64,000 bases of DNA from Rheinheimera sp. MM224. Lineage in GTDB: Bacteria > Pseudomonadota > Gammaproteobacteria > Enterobacterales > Alteromonadaceae. Below the pieces are notes generated by a model. The model did not search any database, was not told where the DNA came from, and saw only the letters and a program-made list of their open reading frames with translations. A program made the translations under genes and the position numbers. Shown here piece after piece: positions 44,062-52,987 of the stretch. Every line of letters starts with the position of its first letter. Within the stretch, counting starts at the first letter, position 1. The stretch covers positions 2,170,001 through 2,234,000 of the forward strand of contig NZ_OX352320.1 in the NCBI RefSeq assembly GCF_947090785.1. The letters run 5' to 3'.

Positions 44062-44979
44062 TTATTTGATTGTTATCGGCAGAATAGAACCATCTTTTGC
44101 ATAATGCAGTTCAGTAAAACCTATTACTCTTTTATGATCACCACCACCTTGTGATGAGCCATCATGATAAAAGAAGTAGCTTTTGCCATCTTTCTCTATA
44201 ATAGCCTGATGGTTGGTTGATATAGGCAGGTAATCAAAGATAACTCCACGGTAAGTAAAAGGCCCTAGCGGGTTGTTTCCTGTGGCATAAACAATTTGCC
44301 CTGGCCAGCCTGTAGAAAAGGTAAAATAATAAGTACCGTTATGTTCATGCAGGTAAGGGGCTTCTCCGTATTTCTTCTTCTTATCATCTTCAGGAAAGCC
44401 CTGAATGATAATGTCCTGAATATCACCATCAAGCTGCTGCATATTTTGTTTTAACTTCACAACTTTCGGAATTCGGGTGCCAAAATATAAATAGGTCTGG
44501 CCATCTTTATCAATAAAAGCCATAGGATCTATAGGTTCAACACCTGCATTGGGGTCACGCGGAGTTTCAATTAAAGCTTTACCTAGCGGGTCTTTAAAGC
44601 CAGTAAAAGGCTTATCACTGACGGCGACACCAATTTGTTTACCGCCGACAGGGGCAAAAAAGTAAAATTTACCATTGCGTTCAATAGCTCCCGGAGCCCA
44701 GGCTTTGGCTGTTTTTCCTGCCCATGCAAAGACGGATATGTCTAAAAACGAGCCGTCATCCTGCCAGGTTTTTAAGTCGGCTGAAGAAAATAGCCGCCAG
44801 TCTGTTGAATCCCAATAAGTACCGCTGTTGTCCTGATCATTGGTGGCGTACACATAGAATTTATTATTAAAGAAATGTACAGAAGGATCAGCGCTAAAAC
44901 GTGTGGATATATAATTTTCTGCGCTGACTGGCATAAAAGTCAGGATAAATGGTAGCGGGAAGTAATGTTTGATCTTCAT
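44062..44979 (-). CDS. GH43-family glycosidase, exported
   Basis: The 305-residue protein has a signal peptide (FPLPFILTFMPVSA) and a five-bladed propeller with the three GH43 carboxylates: base Asp in RFSADPSVHFF, pKa-modulating Asp in EPIDPMAFIDKD and acid Glu in YGEAPYLHEH. GH43 covers arabinofuranosidases, xylosidases and galactosidases. There is no accessory carbohydrate-binding domain. It is convergent with the TonB receptor and divergent from the GMC gene; its base composition is AT-richer than its neighbours. Which glycan it acts on is unclear. Confidence 0.88.
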   Translation of the reverse strand: MKIKHYFPLPFILTFMPVSAENYISTRFSADPSVHFFNNKFYVYATNDQDNSGTYWDSTDWRLFSSADLKTWQDDGSFLDISVFAWAGKTAKAWAPGAIERNGKFYFFAPVGGKQIGVAVSDKPFTGFKDPLGKALIETPRDPNAGVEPIDPMAFIDKDGQTYLYFGTRIPKVVKLKQNMQQLDGDIQDIIIQGFPEDDKKKKYGEAPYLHEHNGTYYFTFSTGWPGQIVYATGNNPLGPFTYRGVIFDYLPISTNHQAIIEKDGKSYFFYHDGSSQGGGDHKRVIGFTELHYAKDGSILPITIK

Positions 44980-45177
44980 TGAATTATTCCATAGTTGTGC
45001 TGATTTATTCTTTGTTGCTATTTATATAATATTTTCTATAAAAATAAAATGCGGCTTTTGTTTTTTGTTGACTCGGTAGCAGATGCCTGGTTATCTTAAT
45101 TGTTAAGTTTTTATCTTCAGTAGTCAGTGTTTTATACTTCAGTGATTCCTTGGCGTTTTAAAAAGGCAATACTTCAA

Positions 45178-45208
45178 TTAACTATGCATTAACTATGCAA
45201 GGCATAGT
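45178..45208. repeat. Tandem and inverted ACTATGC repeats before the GMC gene
   Basis: TTAACTATGCA occurs twice in tandem (45178-45188, 45189-45199), followed by GCATAGT (45202-45208) in inverse orientation. It lies 22-52 bases before the GMC start, a possible binding site for an unidentified regulator. Confidence 0.6.
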
Positions 45209-45229
45209 CAGCTCAGCAGGTGAAATACA

Positions 45230-46921
45230 ATGGCAGTTTCTCAAAACCATTACGACGCAATAGTTGTAGGCTCAGGTATCAGTGGCGGTTGGGCTGCCAA
45301 AGAGCTGACAGAAAAAGGCTTAAAAGTTTTATTGCTGGAGCGTGGTCGTCCTCTGGAGCATATCAAGGACTACACCAATGCCTTTAAAGAGGCATGGGAT
45401 TACCCACACCGTGACAAGCCTACAGAGCAGATGAAGCAGGATTATCCTGTGCTAAAACGGGATTACCCGTTAAATGAAAGCACCTTTGGCATGTGGGCCA
45501 ATGAAAAAGACTCGCCTTATGTCGAGAAAAAGCGCTTTGACTGGTATCGCGGTTATCAGATGGGCGGGCGATCCTTGTTATGGGGTAGGCAGAGTTATCG
45601 TCTGAATGAGCAGGATTTTTTAGCCAATGCCAAAGAAGGTATAGCGGTGGACTGGCCTATTCGTTACGCCGATCTGGCGCCCTGGTATGACTATGTCGAA
45701 GGTTTTGCTGGTATCTCGGGTAACAGAGACGGTTTGGATGTGTTGCCGGACGGCCGCTATCTGCCTGCGATGGAGCTTAATATTGTAGAAAAAGACATAG
45801 CAGCACGTATTAAAAAGACCTTTGGCGGTTCACGTCATTTGATTTGTGGCCGTACCGCTAATATCACCGAAGCTAAACCTGAACAAAACCGGGTGAATTG
45901 TCAGTACAGAGCCAAATGCTGGTTGGGTTGTCCTTTTGGCGCCTATTTCAGCACCCAGTCGGCTACGCTGCCTGCCGCTGTGAAAACAGGTAATTTAACA
46001 GTCCGGCCTTATTCTATTGTCACTCAAGTCCTGTACGACAAAGATACAAAACGTGCCCGTGGTGTAGAAGTGCTGGACAGTGAAACTCAGCAGACCTATG
46101 AATTCACCAGCAAAATCATTTTCTTAAACGCCTCCTCCTTTAATACCAGCTGGATTTTGATGAACTCAGCTACAGATATCTGGCCTGAAGGTCTTGGCAG
46201 CAGCAGTAATGCCTTGGGTCGTAATGTGATGGATCATCATCTGAACACAGGTGCTGTGGCTGAAGTGGAAGGTTATCTCGACAGCTATTATTTTGGCCGT
46301 CGTCCAACCGGGTTTTATGTGCCCAGATTTCGCAATTGGGGGGCTGACAAAAGAGATTATCTGCGGGGTTTTGGTTATCAGGGCAGGGCCAGCCGGCAAG
46401 ACTGGCGTCGTGATATAGCGGAGATGAGTATTGGCCTGGATTTAAAACAAGCGCTGACGGAACCCGGGCACTGGACCATAGGTATGGGTGGTTTTGGCGA
46501 GATGTTGCCTCATCATGACAACCGAATTTACCTGGATCCTAAAGTGAAAGACAAATGGGGTTTGCCTGTACTGGCGATAGAAGTGGAACTCAAAGACAAC
46601 GAAATCCGTATGCGCAAAGACATGATGCAGGATGCTGTGGAGATATTTGAAGCTGTTGGCCTTAGGAATGTGCAGGGCTTTGACCGGGGCTACAATCCGG
46701 GGCAGGGCATTCACGAAATGGGCACAGCCCGCATGGGGCGAGACCCAAAAACTTCAGTACTGAATGGCAATAATCAGGTGTGGGATGCGCTGAATGTGTT
46801 TGTCACTGATGGCGCCTGTATGACTTCGGCTTCTTGTGTCAATCCATCGCTGACTTATATGGCATTAACAGCAAGGGCGGCCCATTTTGCTGTAGAAGCC
46901 TTAAAAAAAGGCGAGCTGTAG
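45230..46921 (+). CDS. GMC-family FAD oxidoreductase
   Basis: The 563-residue protein begins with a Rossmann FAD site (AIVVGSGISGGWAAKELTEK) and ends with the GMC signature region GIHEMGTARMGRDP plus VTDGACMTSASCVNPSLTYM, where the active-site His/Asn pair lies. It resembles the catalytic subunits of periplasmic glucoside-3-dehydrogenase and gluconate-2-dehydrogenase type, but no signal peptide and no adjacent small (subunit 3) or cytochrome gene is present. It probably oxidises a sugar or polyol. It is divergent from GH43. Confidence 0.85.
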   Translation: MAVSQNHYDAIVVGSGISGGWAAKELTEKGLKVLLLERGRPLEHIKDYTNAFKEAWDYPHRDKPTEQMKQDYPVLKRDYPLNESTFGMWANEKDSPYVEKKRFDWYRGYQMGGRSLLWGRQSYRLNEQDFLANAKEGIAVDWPIRYADLAPWYDYVEGFAGISGNRDGLDVLPDGRYLPAMELNIVEKDIAARIKKTFGGSRHLICGRTANITEAKPEQNRVNCQYRAKCWLGCPFGAYFSTQSATLPAAVKTGNLTVRPYSIVTQVLYDKDTKRARGVEVLDSETQQTYEFTSKIIFLNASSFNTSWILMNSATDIWPEGLGSSSNALGRNVMDHHLNTGAVAEVEGYLDSYYFGRRPTGFYVPRFRNWGADKRDYLRGFGYQGRASRQDWRRDIAEMSIGLDLKQALTEPGHWTIGMGGFGEMLPHHDNRIYLDPKVKDKWGLPVLAIEVELKDNEIRMRKDMMQDAVEIFEAVGLRNVQGFDRGYNPGQGIHEMGTARMGRDPKTSVLNGNNQVWDALNVFVTDGACMTSASCVNPSLTYMALTARAAHFAVEALKKGEL

Positions 46922-46926
46922 TTTCT

Positions 46927-46954
46927 TGAAATAGCCCTTAACGGGGCTATTTCA
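46927..46954. terminator. Stem-loop between converging GMC and SnoaL genes
   Basis: TGAAATAGCCC (46927-46937), 6-base loop, GGGCTATTTCA (46944-46954), an 11-bp perfect stem. It has a short T run only; a bidirectional terminator is likely. Confidence 0.6.
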
Positions 46955-46966
46955 TCTGGGTGGCAT

Positions 46967-47479
46967 TTACATGGCATCTTTAACTGTTTTGCTATCGACA
47001 AACTGCTCAAAGCTTTTTATTTTGCCATCTTTTAGCTGCCACAGATGAGCCACTCTGGCGGTAAAAAATTTGCCACTGGCTTTATTCGTACCACTGTACG
47101 TGCCGTAAGCCACCACTTTGTCACCTGTTGCCACGTAGTCTTCTACTTTAAAGTTGTAATTAATCCATTCACTGCCTAAACGAGCGAAGACATGTTTTTC
47201 AATCTCGGTAAAACCCTGGTAGGTACCGGCATACGGAAAACCAGCAGCTTCTGTCCAAAGGGTGTCGTCTGTGATAAATCTCTGCAGATTTCTGCCATTT
47301 TCTTCTGAGGTTTTGCCTTCATACGTGCTTTTTACAATATCAAGATTAGTCATGATGATGCTCTTTTCAGGTAAAGCTTTTTTTATCGGATCCGCAGCGG
47401 CAAGTTGTGCAGAAGCTGCAGAGGGCAGAAGTATTAATAAAACAAGCATAGCGCTGAGCGGTGTTGGTATCGAACTCAT
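46967..47479 (-). CDS. Exported SnoaL/NTF2-like protein
   Basis: ATG 47479 starts 170 residues with a signal peptide (AMLVLLILLPSAASA). The mature domain is a SnoaL-like cone: IVKSTYEGKTSEENGRNLQR, WTEAAGFPYAGTYQG, VEDYVATGDKVVAYGTYSG and an ending HLWQLKDGKIKSFEQFVD. Members bind small hydrophobic ligands or act as isomerases; no catalytic residue can be assigned. Third gene of a minus-strand unit after DsbA-like and MBL genes, divergent from LysR. Confidence 0.75.
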   Translation of the reverse strand: MSSIPTPLSAMLVLLILLPSAASAQLAAADPIKKALPEKSIIMTNLDIVKSTYEGKTSEENGRNLQRFITDDTLWTEAAGFPYAGTYQGFTEIEKHVFARLGSEWINYNFKVEDYVATGDKVVAYGTYSGTNKASGKFFTARVAHLWQLKDGKIKSFEQFVDSKTVKDAM

Positions 47480-47576
47480 GGTGTTGCTCTTTAATGTAAT
47501 TTTAAGCAGCACTTTTTGAGCTGACAGCATGCGCTGACAAAGCCCAAAAAGTATTACTGAAGTTGTATAACTTAGC

Positions 47577-48461
47577 TTATTGACCCCACTTCATTTCGCC
47601 CATAATAACTTTTGCACTTAAGCCTAAAATGCTGTCGCCGCCAATAGCAGGGTAGTTCTTTTTCATGGTGGCCACTAATTCCGCAGAATTGGCTGAAGTG
47701 GCGGCTGCTGCTTCAAAATCCTGTATGTATTGATGAGTAAACTTTACAGCCTGTAAAGTCAGAGGCTTGTCACCCAACAAGTGACCTGGGATCACAGTCA
47801 CTGGCTTTAATTGCTCAATCATAGTCAGAGTTTTGTACCAGTTCTGGCGCGACTCTGGGGTTTGTGTGTCAGCTAAAAACACATGCATATTGCCAAACAC
47901 CACAACGCCACCCAGTACAGTTTTGCTGGACGGAACCCAGACAAAGCTATGCTTAGGATCATGACCATCAAGGCCTACTACTTTCACCTGCTCACCATCA
48001 ACCAATAAGGTGTTACCTTGAAGCACATCAGGCACCACCAGCTTTTGCGGCGCATTTTCTTTCAGTATCGGTCCCCAGTAGGCTTTTTTGCCATCCATAG
48101 ATTTTTTGATGTAGTTTTGCGTTTGTGCTGAGGCCAGTACTTTGGCATCCGGATAAGCTGCAGTGATCACATCTAAACCAAAGTAAAAATCCGGATCACC
48201 ATGGCTGATATAAATAGTCGTCAGTTTTTTGCCTGATTGTTTAATCAGTTCGACCACAGACAAGGCGTCATTTCGCTGAAACTGGGCATCCACTAAAATG
48301 GCTTCAGTTTTGCCGGTAATTAGCACCGAACTGACCGGGAAGGTACTTTTGTCCTGTGGATTAAATACAGTTGTTTCTAAGGGGGCACCGACTGCATTGG
48401 CTGACAGTGCGACCATGCCTGATAAAGCACTGGCCTGAACTAATTTGGATAAAAATTTCAT
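47577..48461 (-). CDS. Exported metallo-beta-lactamase-fold hydrolase, atypical metal motif
   Basis: ATG 48461 has GAGGTG upstream; 294 residues. A leader (LVQASALSGMVALSANAVGA) precedes an MBL fold: VSSVLITGKTEAILVDAQF, TIYISHGDPDFYFGLDVI near 92, VVGLDGHDPKHSFVWVP and VIPGHLLGDKPLTL. The canonical HxHxDH is here HGDPDF, lacking two of the usual ligands; this variant is seen in a sub-group of MBL proteins. The reaction is unknown. It sits between DsbA-like and SnoaL genes. Confidence 0.78.
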   Translation of the reverse strand: MKFLSKLVQASALSGMVALSANAVGAPLETTVFNPQDKSTFPVSSVLITGKTEAILVDAQFQRNDALSVVELIKQSGKKLTTIYISHGDPDFYFGLDVITAAYPDAKVLASAQTQNYIKKSMDGKKAYWGPILKENAPQKLVVPDVLQGNTLLVDGEQVKVVGLDGHDPKHSFVWVPSSKTVLGGVVVFGNMHVFLADTQTPESRQNWYKTLTMIEQLKPVTVIPGHLLGDKPLTLQAVKFTHQYIQDFEAAAATSANSAELVATMKKNYPAIGGDSILGLSAKVIMGEMKWGQ

Positions 48462-48522
48462 AATCACCTCTGTATATTTGATGGCAGAACTTCTGGTTAA
48501 TTAAACCGCTTTCATTAAAAAT

Positions 48523-49170
48523 CTAACTGATTTCCTTCACTATCTGTTCTACATAAGCAGACCAAAGCTTTGGCGTGCTGTAAAAGCTACCGTGGTCCAA
48601 TCTGGTAAAGGTTCCGTCTTTATGCTCTACAGCGAAAGTAGGAAAGCCATTTCCACCTACCACACGCAACAGATGCCGGCTCTGCGTTATATGTTGGTCT
48701 GTTTTGACGCCGCTAAAAAACGCAAAGGTGTTTACAAAGCTTTTCGCGTCAGCGCCCAGTACTGTCGCAATACTGCTCAGACTATTGATGTCAGACAAAG
48801 AACGGCCATCAATAAACTGAGCTTTTTGCATGTTGTGCAACATAGTCAAAGGTTGAATACCCAAAGATTCGGCTGCCAGCAGAGCTGTTATAGGTGTGTC
48901 TGAGTCGAGAATACGTGTCTTATCAGCGAATATTTCGCGGTAGTATGTGTCGCTAAACTGCTGGCCAGTCAGCGCCATTATTCTTTTGTCGCTAGCCTGC
49001 ATATGCTGACGGAATTCGGCAGTGACAGCTCCTTTGTTTGCACCTGAAAACAAACCACCGCCATGAGTTTTAATCTGTACCTCTGCTAATTCAGTCAGTG
49101 CATCAATCAGCGGTACTGCGGCATAACACCAGCCGCATTGCGGGTCCATGATGAAATGTAGAGTGGTCAT
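48523..49170 (-). CDS. DsbA-family thioredoxin-fold protein
   Basis: ATG 49170 (AGGA eight bases upstream) gives 215 residues and removes a non-homologous extension. The protein opens TTLHFIMDPQCGWCYAA, with the CGWC redox motif right after the first strand, and contains the helical insertion of DsbA/FrnE-like proteins (LLAAESLGIQPLTMLHNMQK) and the cis-Pro region GGNGFPTFAVEH. No signal peptide is seen, so it is probably a cytoplasmic oxidoreductase or 2-hydroxychromene-isomerase-like protein. First gene of the minus-strand unit, 120 bases from the divergent LysR. Confidence 0.82.
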   Translation of the reverse strand: MTTLHFIMDPQCGWCYAAVPLIDALTELAEVQIKTHGGGLFSGANKGAVTAEFRQHMQASDKRIMALTGQQFSDTYYREIFADKTRILDSDTPITALLAAESLGIQPLTMLHNMQKAQFIDGRSLSDINSLSSIATVLGADAKSFVNTFAFFSGVKTDQHITQSRHLLRVVGGNGFPTFAVEHKDGTFTRLDHGSFYSTPKLWSAYVEQIVKEIS

Positions 49171-49290
49171 TTTGTTTTCCTGCGAAGCAACAGATGTATT
49201 AGTGGCTGCAAGTGTATGTTGCAAATACCTTGCAATAAACCCTAGAAATGGCAATAGTTAGTTGCGTTAATCGAACATATAGTGAAAGGC

Positions 49291-50184
49291 ATGGACAGGA
49301 TTAAAGCGGCTGAAGTCTTTGTATGCATTGTGGAGCAGGGCAGTCTAGTCGGAGCGGCTCAGGCTTTGGATATGTCACGTTCTATGGTGACCCGTTATCT
49401 GGCGGAAATGGAGCAGTGGGCCAGCGCTCAGTTAGTGCACCGCTCTACCCGAAAACTAACCTTGACCGCTGCGGGTGAAAAAGCCTTCAGTCATTGCCGC
49501 TCTTTGTTGGATGTAGCCAAAGAGGTCGCAACGCCCTTAGAACAAAATATGGTGGCGGTGCCTGAAGGTACTATTCGCATTTCCTGTTCGCAATTTGTTG
49601 CTGAAGATTTATTGCCTGCGGTGGTGGATGCCTTTTTGGATGATTATCCCAAGGTACGTATTGATGTGCATGTCAGTAATCAGGTAACTCATCTGGTGGA
49701 AGACCGAATCGATTTAGCAATCCGTATTACCAATGAACTGGACCCAAATCTGATTGCGCGTCCGCTTGGGGTTTGTCGTTCTGTATTATGTGCGACAGAG
49801 GGCTATTTAAAGCGTTGTGGTTATCCGGTTTACCCTGATGATTTGGCCTCTCATAACTGTTTAATGTATTCCAATTTTGGTAAAAGTTTATGGCATTTCA
49901 TCAAAGACGAACAGCCTGTTGTTGCAACAGTATCAGGCAATTACAGTGCAAATGAATCGTCGTTGTTACTGAATTCTGTACTAAAAAACCGTGGTATTTC
50001 TTTGCAGCCCCGGCATGCGGTGCAGGCATTGATTAACGATAAAAAATTGGTTCAGGTATTACCAAACTATGAACCAGTTTCGTTAGGTATTTATGCGGTC
50101 TACCGTTCCAGAAAACACCAGTCGCTGGCGCTTCGTACCTTCATCGATCGACTGGTTCCCTATTTTGAAAAGACAGAAACCTGA
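49291..50184 (+). CDS. LysR-family regulator
   Basis: The 297-residue protein starting MDRIKAAEVFVCIVEQGSLV has the LysR helix-turn-helix (GAAQALDMSRSMVTRYLAEM) and an effector domain from about 90 (GTIRISCSQFVAEDLLP, AIRITNELDPNLIARPLG). Ser-Met-Val-Thr in the recognition helix is the form of the DmlR/YafC group. GTG 49282 is an alternative start. It is divergent from the dsbA-like/MBL/SnoaL genes, its likely targets. Confidence 0.88.
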   Translation: MDRIKAAEVFVCIVEQGSLVGAAQALDMSRSMVTRYLAEMEQWASAQLVHRSTRKLTLTAAGEKAFSHCRSLLDVAKEVATPLEQNMVAVPEGTIRISCSQFVAEDLLPAVVDAFLDDYPKVRIDVHVSNQVTHLVEDRIDLAIRITNELDPNLIARPLGVCRSVLCATEGYLKRCGYPVYPDDLASHNCLMYSNFGKSLWHFIKDEQPVVATVSGNYSANESSLLLNSVLKNRGISLQPRHAVQALINDKKLVQVLPNYEPVSLGIYAVYRSRKHQSLALRTFIDRLVPYFEKTET

Positions 50185-50201
50185 CGCAACTTGCCTGTTT
50201 C

Positions 50202-51089
50202 TTAGCTCTTTAGCTGTGAAATAAAAGCTCTGCCAGCAGGACCTGGTGGGGCATCTTTGCGATAAACAATCTTGGTGGTTAAATACATAGCTGCAGCAGG
50301 CATATTCTGCAGCGTTAATGACACCAAAAGTCCGTCAGCAATATCTTTTTCCACCATATGTTTTGGCATATGGCCCCAGCCAAAACCTGCTTTTAAAAAT
50401 GCATGTTTAGCGCCAAGGTCTGCCAGACGCCAGGTCAAAGCTGACATCACACCAAAAGTGCGGCCGCTCGAAAGGCTGGTGCGGTCTGTCAAAATCAACT
50501 GCACATGACGGCCAAGTTCGTCTGCTGTGACATCAAAAGGCTGCCGCGCTAAAACATGGGTAGGGGAGACGACAGTGACAAACTGTATGTTACTCAGCGG
50601 CTCGACGGTTAGTTCATCCGGTACAGTTGGAAGCGAGCCAATAATACCCAGTCTGCAAGTGCCATCCAGCACTTGTTGTGTAACGCCACCCAAAGCTTCG
50701 ACATAAAGCCGCAGCGGTGTGTGTTCGAAATGCTGTTTGCAGTAACCAACAGCTGACGTCAGGGTATCCATAGGAAACATCACATCAACAGCGACCGACA
50801 ACTCGGGCTCCAGGCCTTCAGATAATGAATGGGCTCTGGCTTTTAGCAAATCCATACTATCAATGACGGCCTTTGCATCTGTTAGCAAAGAGGCTCCAGC
50901 TGCCGTGAGTTGTGGATACCTGCTGCTGCGATCAAAAAGCGTGACGCCCAATTGCAGTTCGAGGTTGGCGAGAGTGTGGCTGACTACAGACTGTGCACGT
51001 TTAATTTTGCGCCCCGCGGCTGAAAAGCTGCCTTGTTCTGCGGCGGCAACAAAAGTACGAAGTTGATCCAGGGTGACTGCGTCAAGCAT
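50202..51089 (-). CDS. LysR-family regulator
   Basis: The 295-residue protein has the headpiece LDQLRTFVAAAEQGSFSAAG with KRAQSVVSHTLANLELQLGV and an effector domain beginning near 90 (PELSVAVDVMFPMDTLTSAV). It is convergent with the preceding LysR gene and divergent from the pirin gene, with AGATG - 5 bases - CATCT (51103-51117) in the gap. It probably controls the pirin-F420-type reductase pair. Confidence 0.88.
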   Translation of the reverse strand: MLDAVTLDQLRTFVAAAEQGSFSAAGRKIKRAQSVVSHTLANLELQLGVTLFDRSSRYPQLTAAGASLLTDAKAVIDSMDLLKARAHSLSEGLEPELSVAVDVMFPMDTLTSAVGYCKQHFEHTPLRLYVEALGGVTQQVLDGTCRLGIIGSLPTVPDELTVEPLSNIQFVTVVSPTHVLARQPFDVTADELGRHVQLILTDRTSLSSGRTFGVMSALTWRLADLGAKHAFLKAGFGWGHMPKHMVEKDIADGLLVSLTLQNMPAAAMYLTTKIVYRKDAPPGPAGRAFISQLKS

Positions 51090-51184
51090 GTATCTAAATT
51101 CCAGATGGTTTTCATCTAATCATATAGGCTATTTTGATGTTTTTCTATTGGTTATAGTTTGTTTCATCCACTGAGGAGCAAATT

Positions 51185-52057
51185 ATGAACACTGTAATGA
51201 AGCAGCAAAACTTTCTAGCCACTGAAGCCACACTCGTTGTGGCAGACAAACGCTCTGTTGTGGCGCGTACTCGCGGTATCAACAGAGGGCCTATCACTCG
51301 TCTGGTCAGTCCGTCTGATATAGGCCAACTGATCAAGCCTTTTGTGTTTCTCGATTACGGCGTCCTGCCTGCGTCAAAAACCAAGTTATTTGGTATGCAT
51401 CCGCATTCAGGGATTGCCACTTTGTCCTTGCCTATCAGGGGTGAAATACTTTTTGCTGATACAACAGGTGAAACCGGTATGGTGAAGACGGCCGGACTTG
51501 AGTGGATGAAGGCAGGTAATGGCGTTTGGCACGATGGCGGAATTGCGGGCGAAACTGCACTGGAGATGTTTCAGCTTTGGCTGACCCTGCCTGAGCATGA
51601 AGAAAATGCACCAGCCGAAAGCAAGAATATAGACCCGTCAGAGATAGCTGTTGTGGGCCCCGTTTCTGTATTGCTGGGTCAGTATCAGGGCGCAAAAAGC
51701 CCTGTTGAATTTACCGCTGGGGTGAATTACTACCATGTGCAATTGCAGGACGGCGAAGTCTGGCATTACCAGCCAGAGCCGGGCCAGACAGTCGCCTGGT
51801 TAGCCATATACAAAGGCAATTTAACAGGCACTACCGCTGTAAGCCAAGGTGAGATGGTGGTGTTTGATGCATCTGAAACGGCTATTACGTTGATGGCTCA
51901 GGGTGCTGCATCTTTTGTGTTTGGCGCAGCTATCCCACACCCACATCCGTTGGTGATGGGGTCCTATTCAGTGCATAGCAGCCGGGAGTCACTTGCAAAA
52001 GGCGAACAGGAAATACGACGTATTGGCTCAGAGCTGCGCTTAAAAGGCCGGATCTAA
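51185..52057 (+). CDS. Pirin-family bicupin protein
   Basis: The 290-residue protein matches pirins: FVFLDYGVLPASKTKLFGMH, the metal motif HPHSGIATLSLPIRGEI (His pair) and EWMKAGNGVWHDGG, then a pirin C-terminal cupin ending AIPHPHPLVMGSYSVHSS. Bacterial pirins have quercetinase or redox-sensing roles; which applies is unknown. GAGGAG precedes the ATG. It is followed 82 bases later by the reductase gene. Confidence 0.9.
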   Translation: MNTVMKQQNFLATEATLVVADKRSVVARTRGINRGPITRLVSPSDIGQLIKPFVFLDYGVLPASKTKLFGMHPHSGIATLSLPIRGEILFADTTGETGMVKTAGLEWMKAGNGVWHDGGIAGETALEMFQLWLTLPEHEENAPAESKNIDPSEIAVVGPVSVLLGQYQGAKSPVEFTAGVNYYHVQLQDGEVWHYQPEPGQTVAWLAIYKGNLTGTTAVSQGEMVVFDASETAITLMAQGAASFVFGAAIPHPHPLVMGSYSVHSSRESLAKGEQEIRRIGSELRLKGRI

Positions 52058-52139
52058 AACTTTGATCTGATTGATCACTCGTCAGATACAGGGGCTCTGA
52101 CGGTATGGCAATAATTGCCCCATTCATCAGGAGAGTAAA

Positions 52140-52784
52140 ATGAGTATTGGTATTTTAGGTTCTGGAGCCCTTGGCTCTAACGTGGCACGTGCTTTGGCAA
52201 ACAAAGGTGTTTCGGCCATTATTGCCAACAGATCCGGTCCAGAGTCTTTATCTGCGCTGGTCAAAGAATTGGGGCCGACTATAACAGCCGGCACGCTGGA
52301 ACAGGCTGCGCAAGCGGATATAGTGTTGATTGCAGTGCCTTGGGTGGCTATTGAGTCTTTGTTAGGCAGTCTGCCTGCCTGGAATAATCGCATTGTGATA
52401 GACGGCACCAATCCGGTACTGTTTCTTGATCCGAATTCTGAAGATGCTAAAGATCCAACCAACCCATTGGCGGCTTATGGCATTAAAGCGATTGATTTAG
52501 GCGGTAAATCCTCAAGTGCCATCGTTCGTGACTTAGTGCCGGGAGCAAGGTTAGTTAAAGCCTTTAATCATCTTGATGTTGCTGTGCTGCCGGAGCCTGA
52601 AGTATCGGGCGGAAAACGTACTTTGTTTTATTCGGGTGATGATGTAGCAGCCAAAGCTGAAGTTCGTAGTCTGCTGGAAACCTGTGGTTACTTCGCTGTG
52701 GATTTGGGGTCACTCGACACAGGTGGCCGCTTAATGGAGTTGCCTTTTGGTGCTTTGGCTACACATAACCTGATCAAAATCTGA
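52140..52784 (+). CDS. NADPH-dependent F420-reductase-type dinucleotide-binding protein
   Basis: The 214-residue protein is a single Rossmann-type domain: GILGSGALGSNVARALANKG at the start, ANRSGPESLSAL (the Arg and Ser suggest NADP preference), LIAVPWVAIESLLG and IDGTNPVLF. It belongs to the NpdG/ProC-like group of small reductases; true F420 use is unlikely in this organism and the substrate is unknown. GGAGAG precedes the ATG. A hairpin GCCATCAT-GCTG-ATGATGGC (52802-52821) lies just downstream. Confidence 0.82.
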   Translation: MSIGILGSGALGSNVARALANKGVSAIIANRSGPESLSALVKELGPTITAGTLEQAAQADIVLIAVPWVAIESLLGSLPAWNNRIVIDGTNPVLFLDPNSEDAKDPTNPLAAYGIKAIDLGGKSSSAIVRDLVPGARLVKAFNHLDVAVLPEPEVSGGKRTLFYSGDDVAAKAEVRSLLETCGYFAVDLGSLDTGGRLMELPFGALATHNLIKI

Positions 52785-52987
52785 TGTTACTTTATGCTGC
52801 CGCCATCATGCTGATGATGGCTACGGCAACTCTCACATTTTGAATTAAAAATGTCCCGCAATAAAAAGATATTTGGACAGCTTTCGGGTGAAGGTATAAA
52901 GTTGCTTTGCTTGGAATTGTAAAGTTTTATCAGGCAGTTCCGTAACTTATGATGATTCAGTGAAGTCTGTATTGCAGATTGGAAGCT

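Noticed and set aside
52802..52821. Hairpin after the F420-type reductase as a terminator
   Set aside because: Stable 8-bp stem but no T-tract on the plus strand; left as a possible 3' hairpin only.
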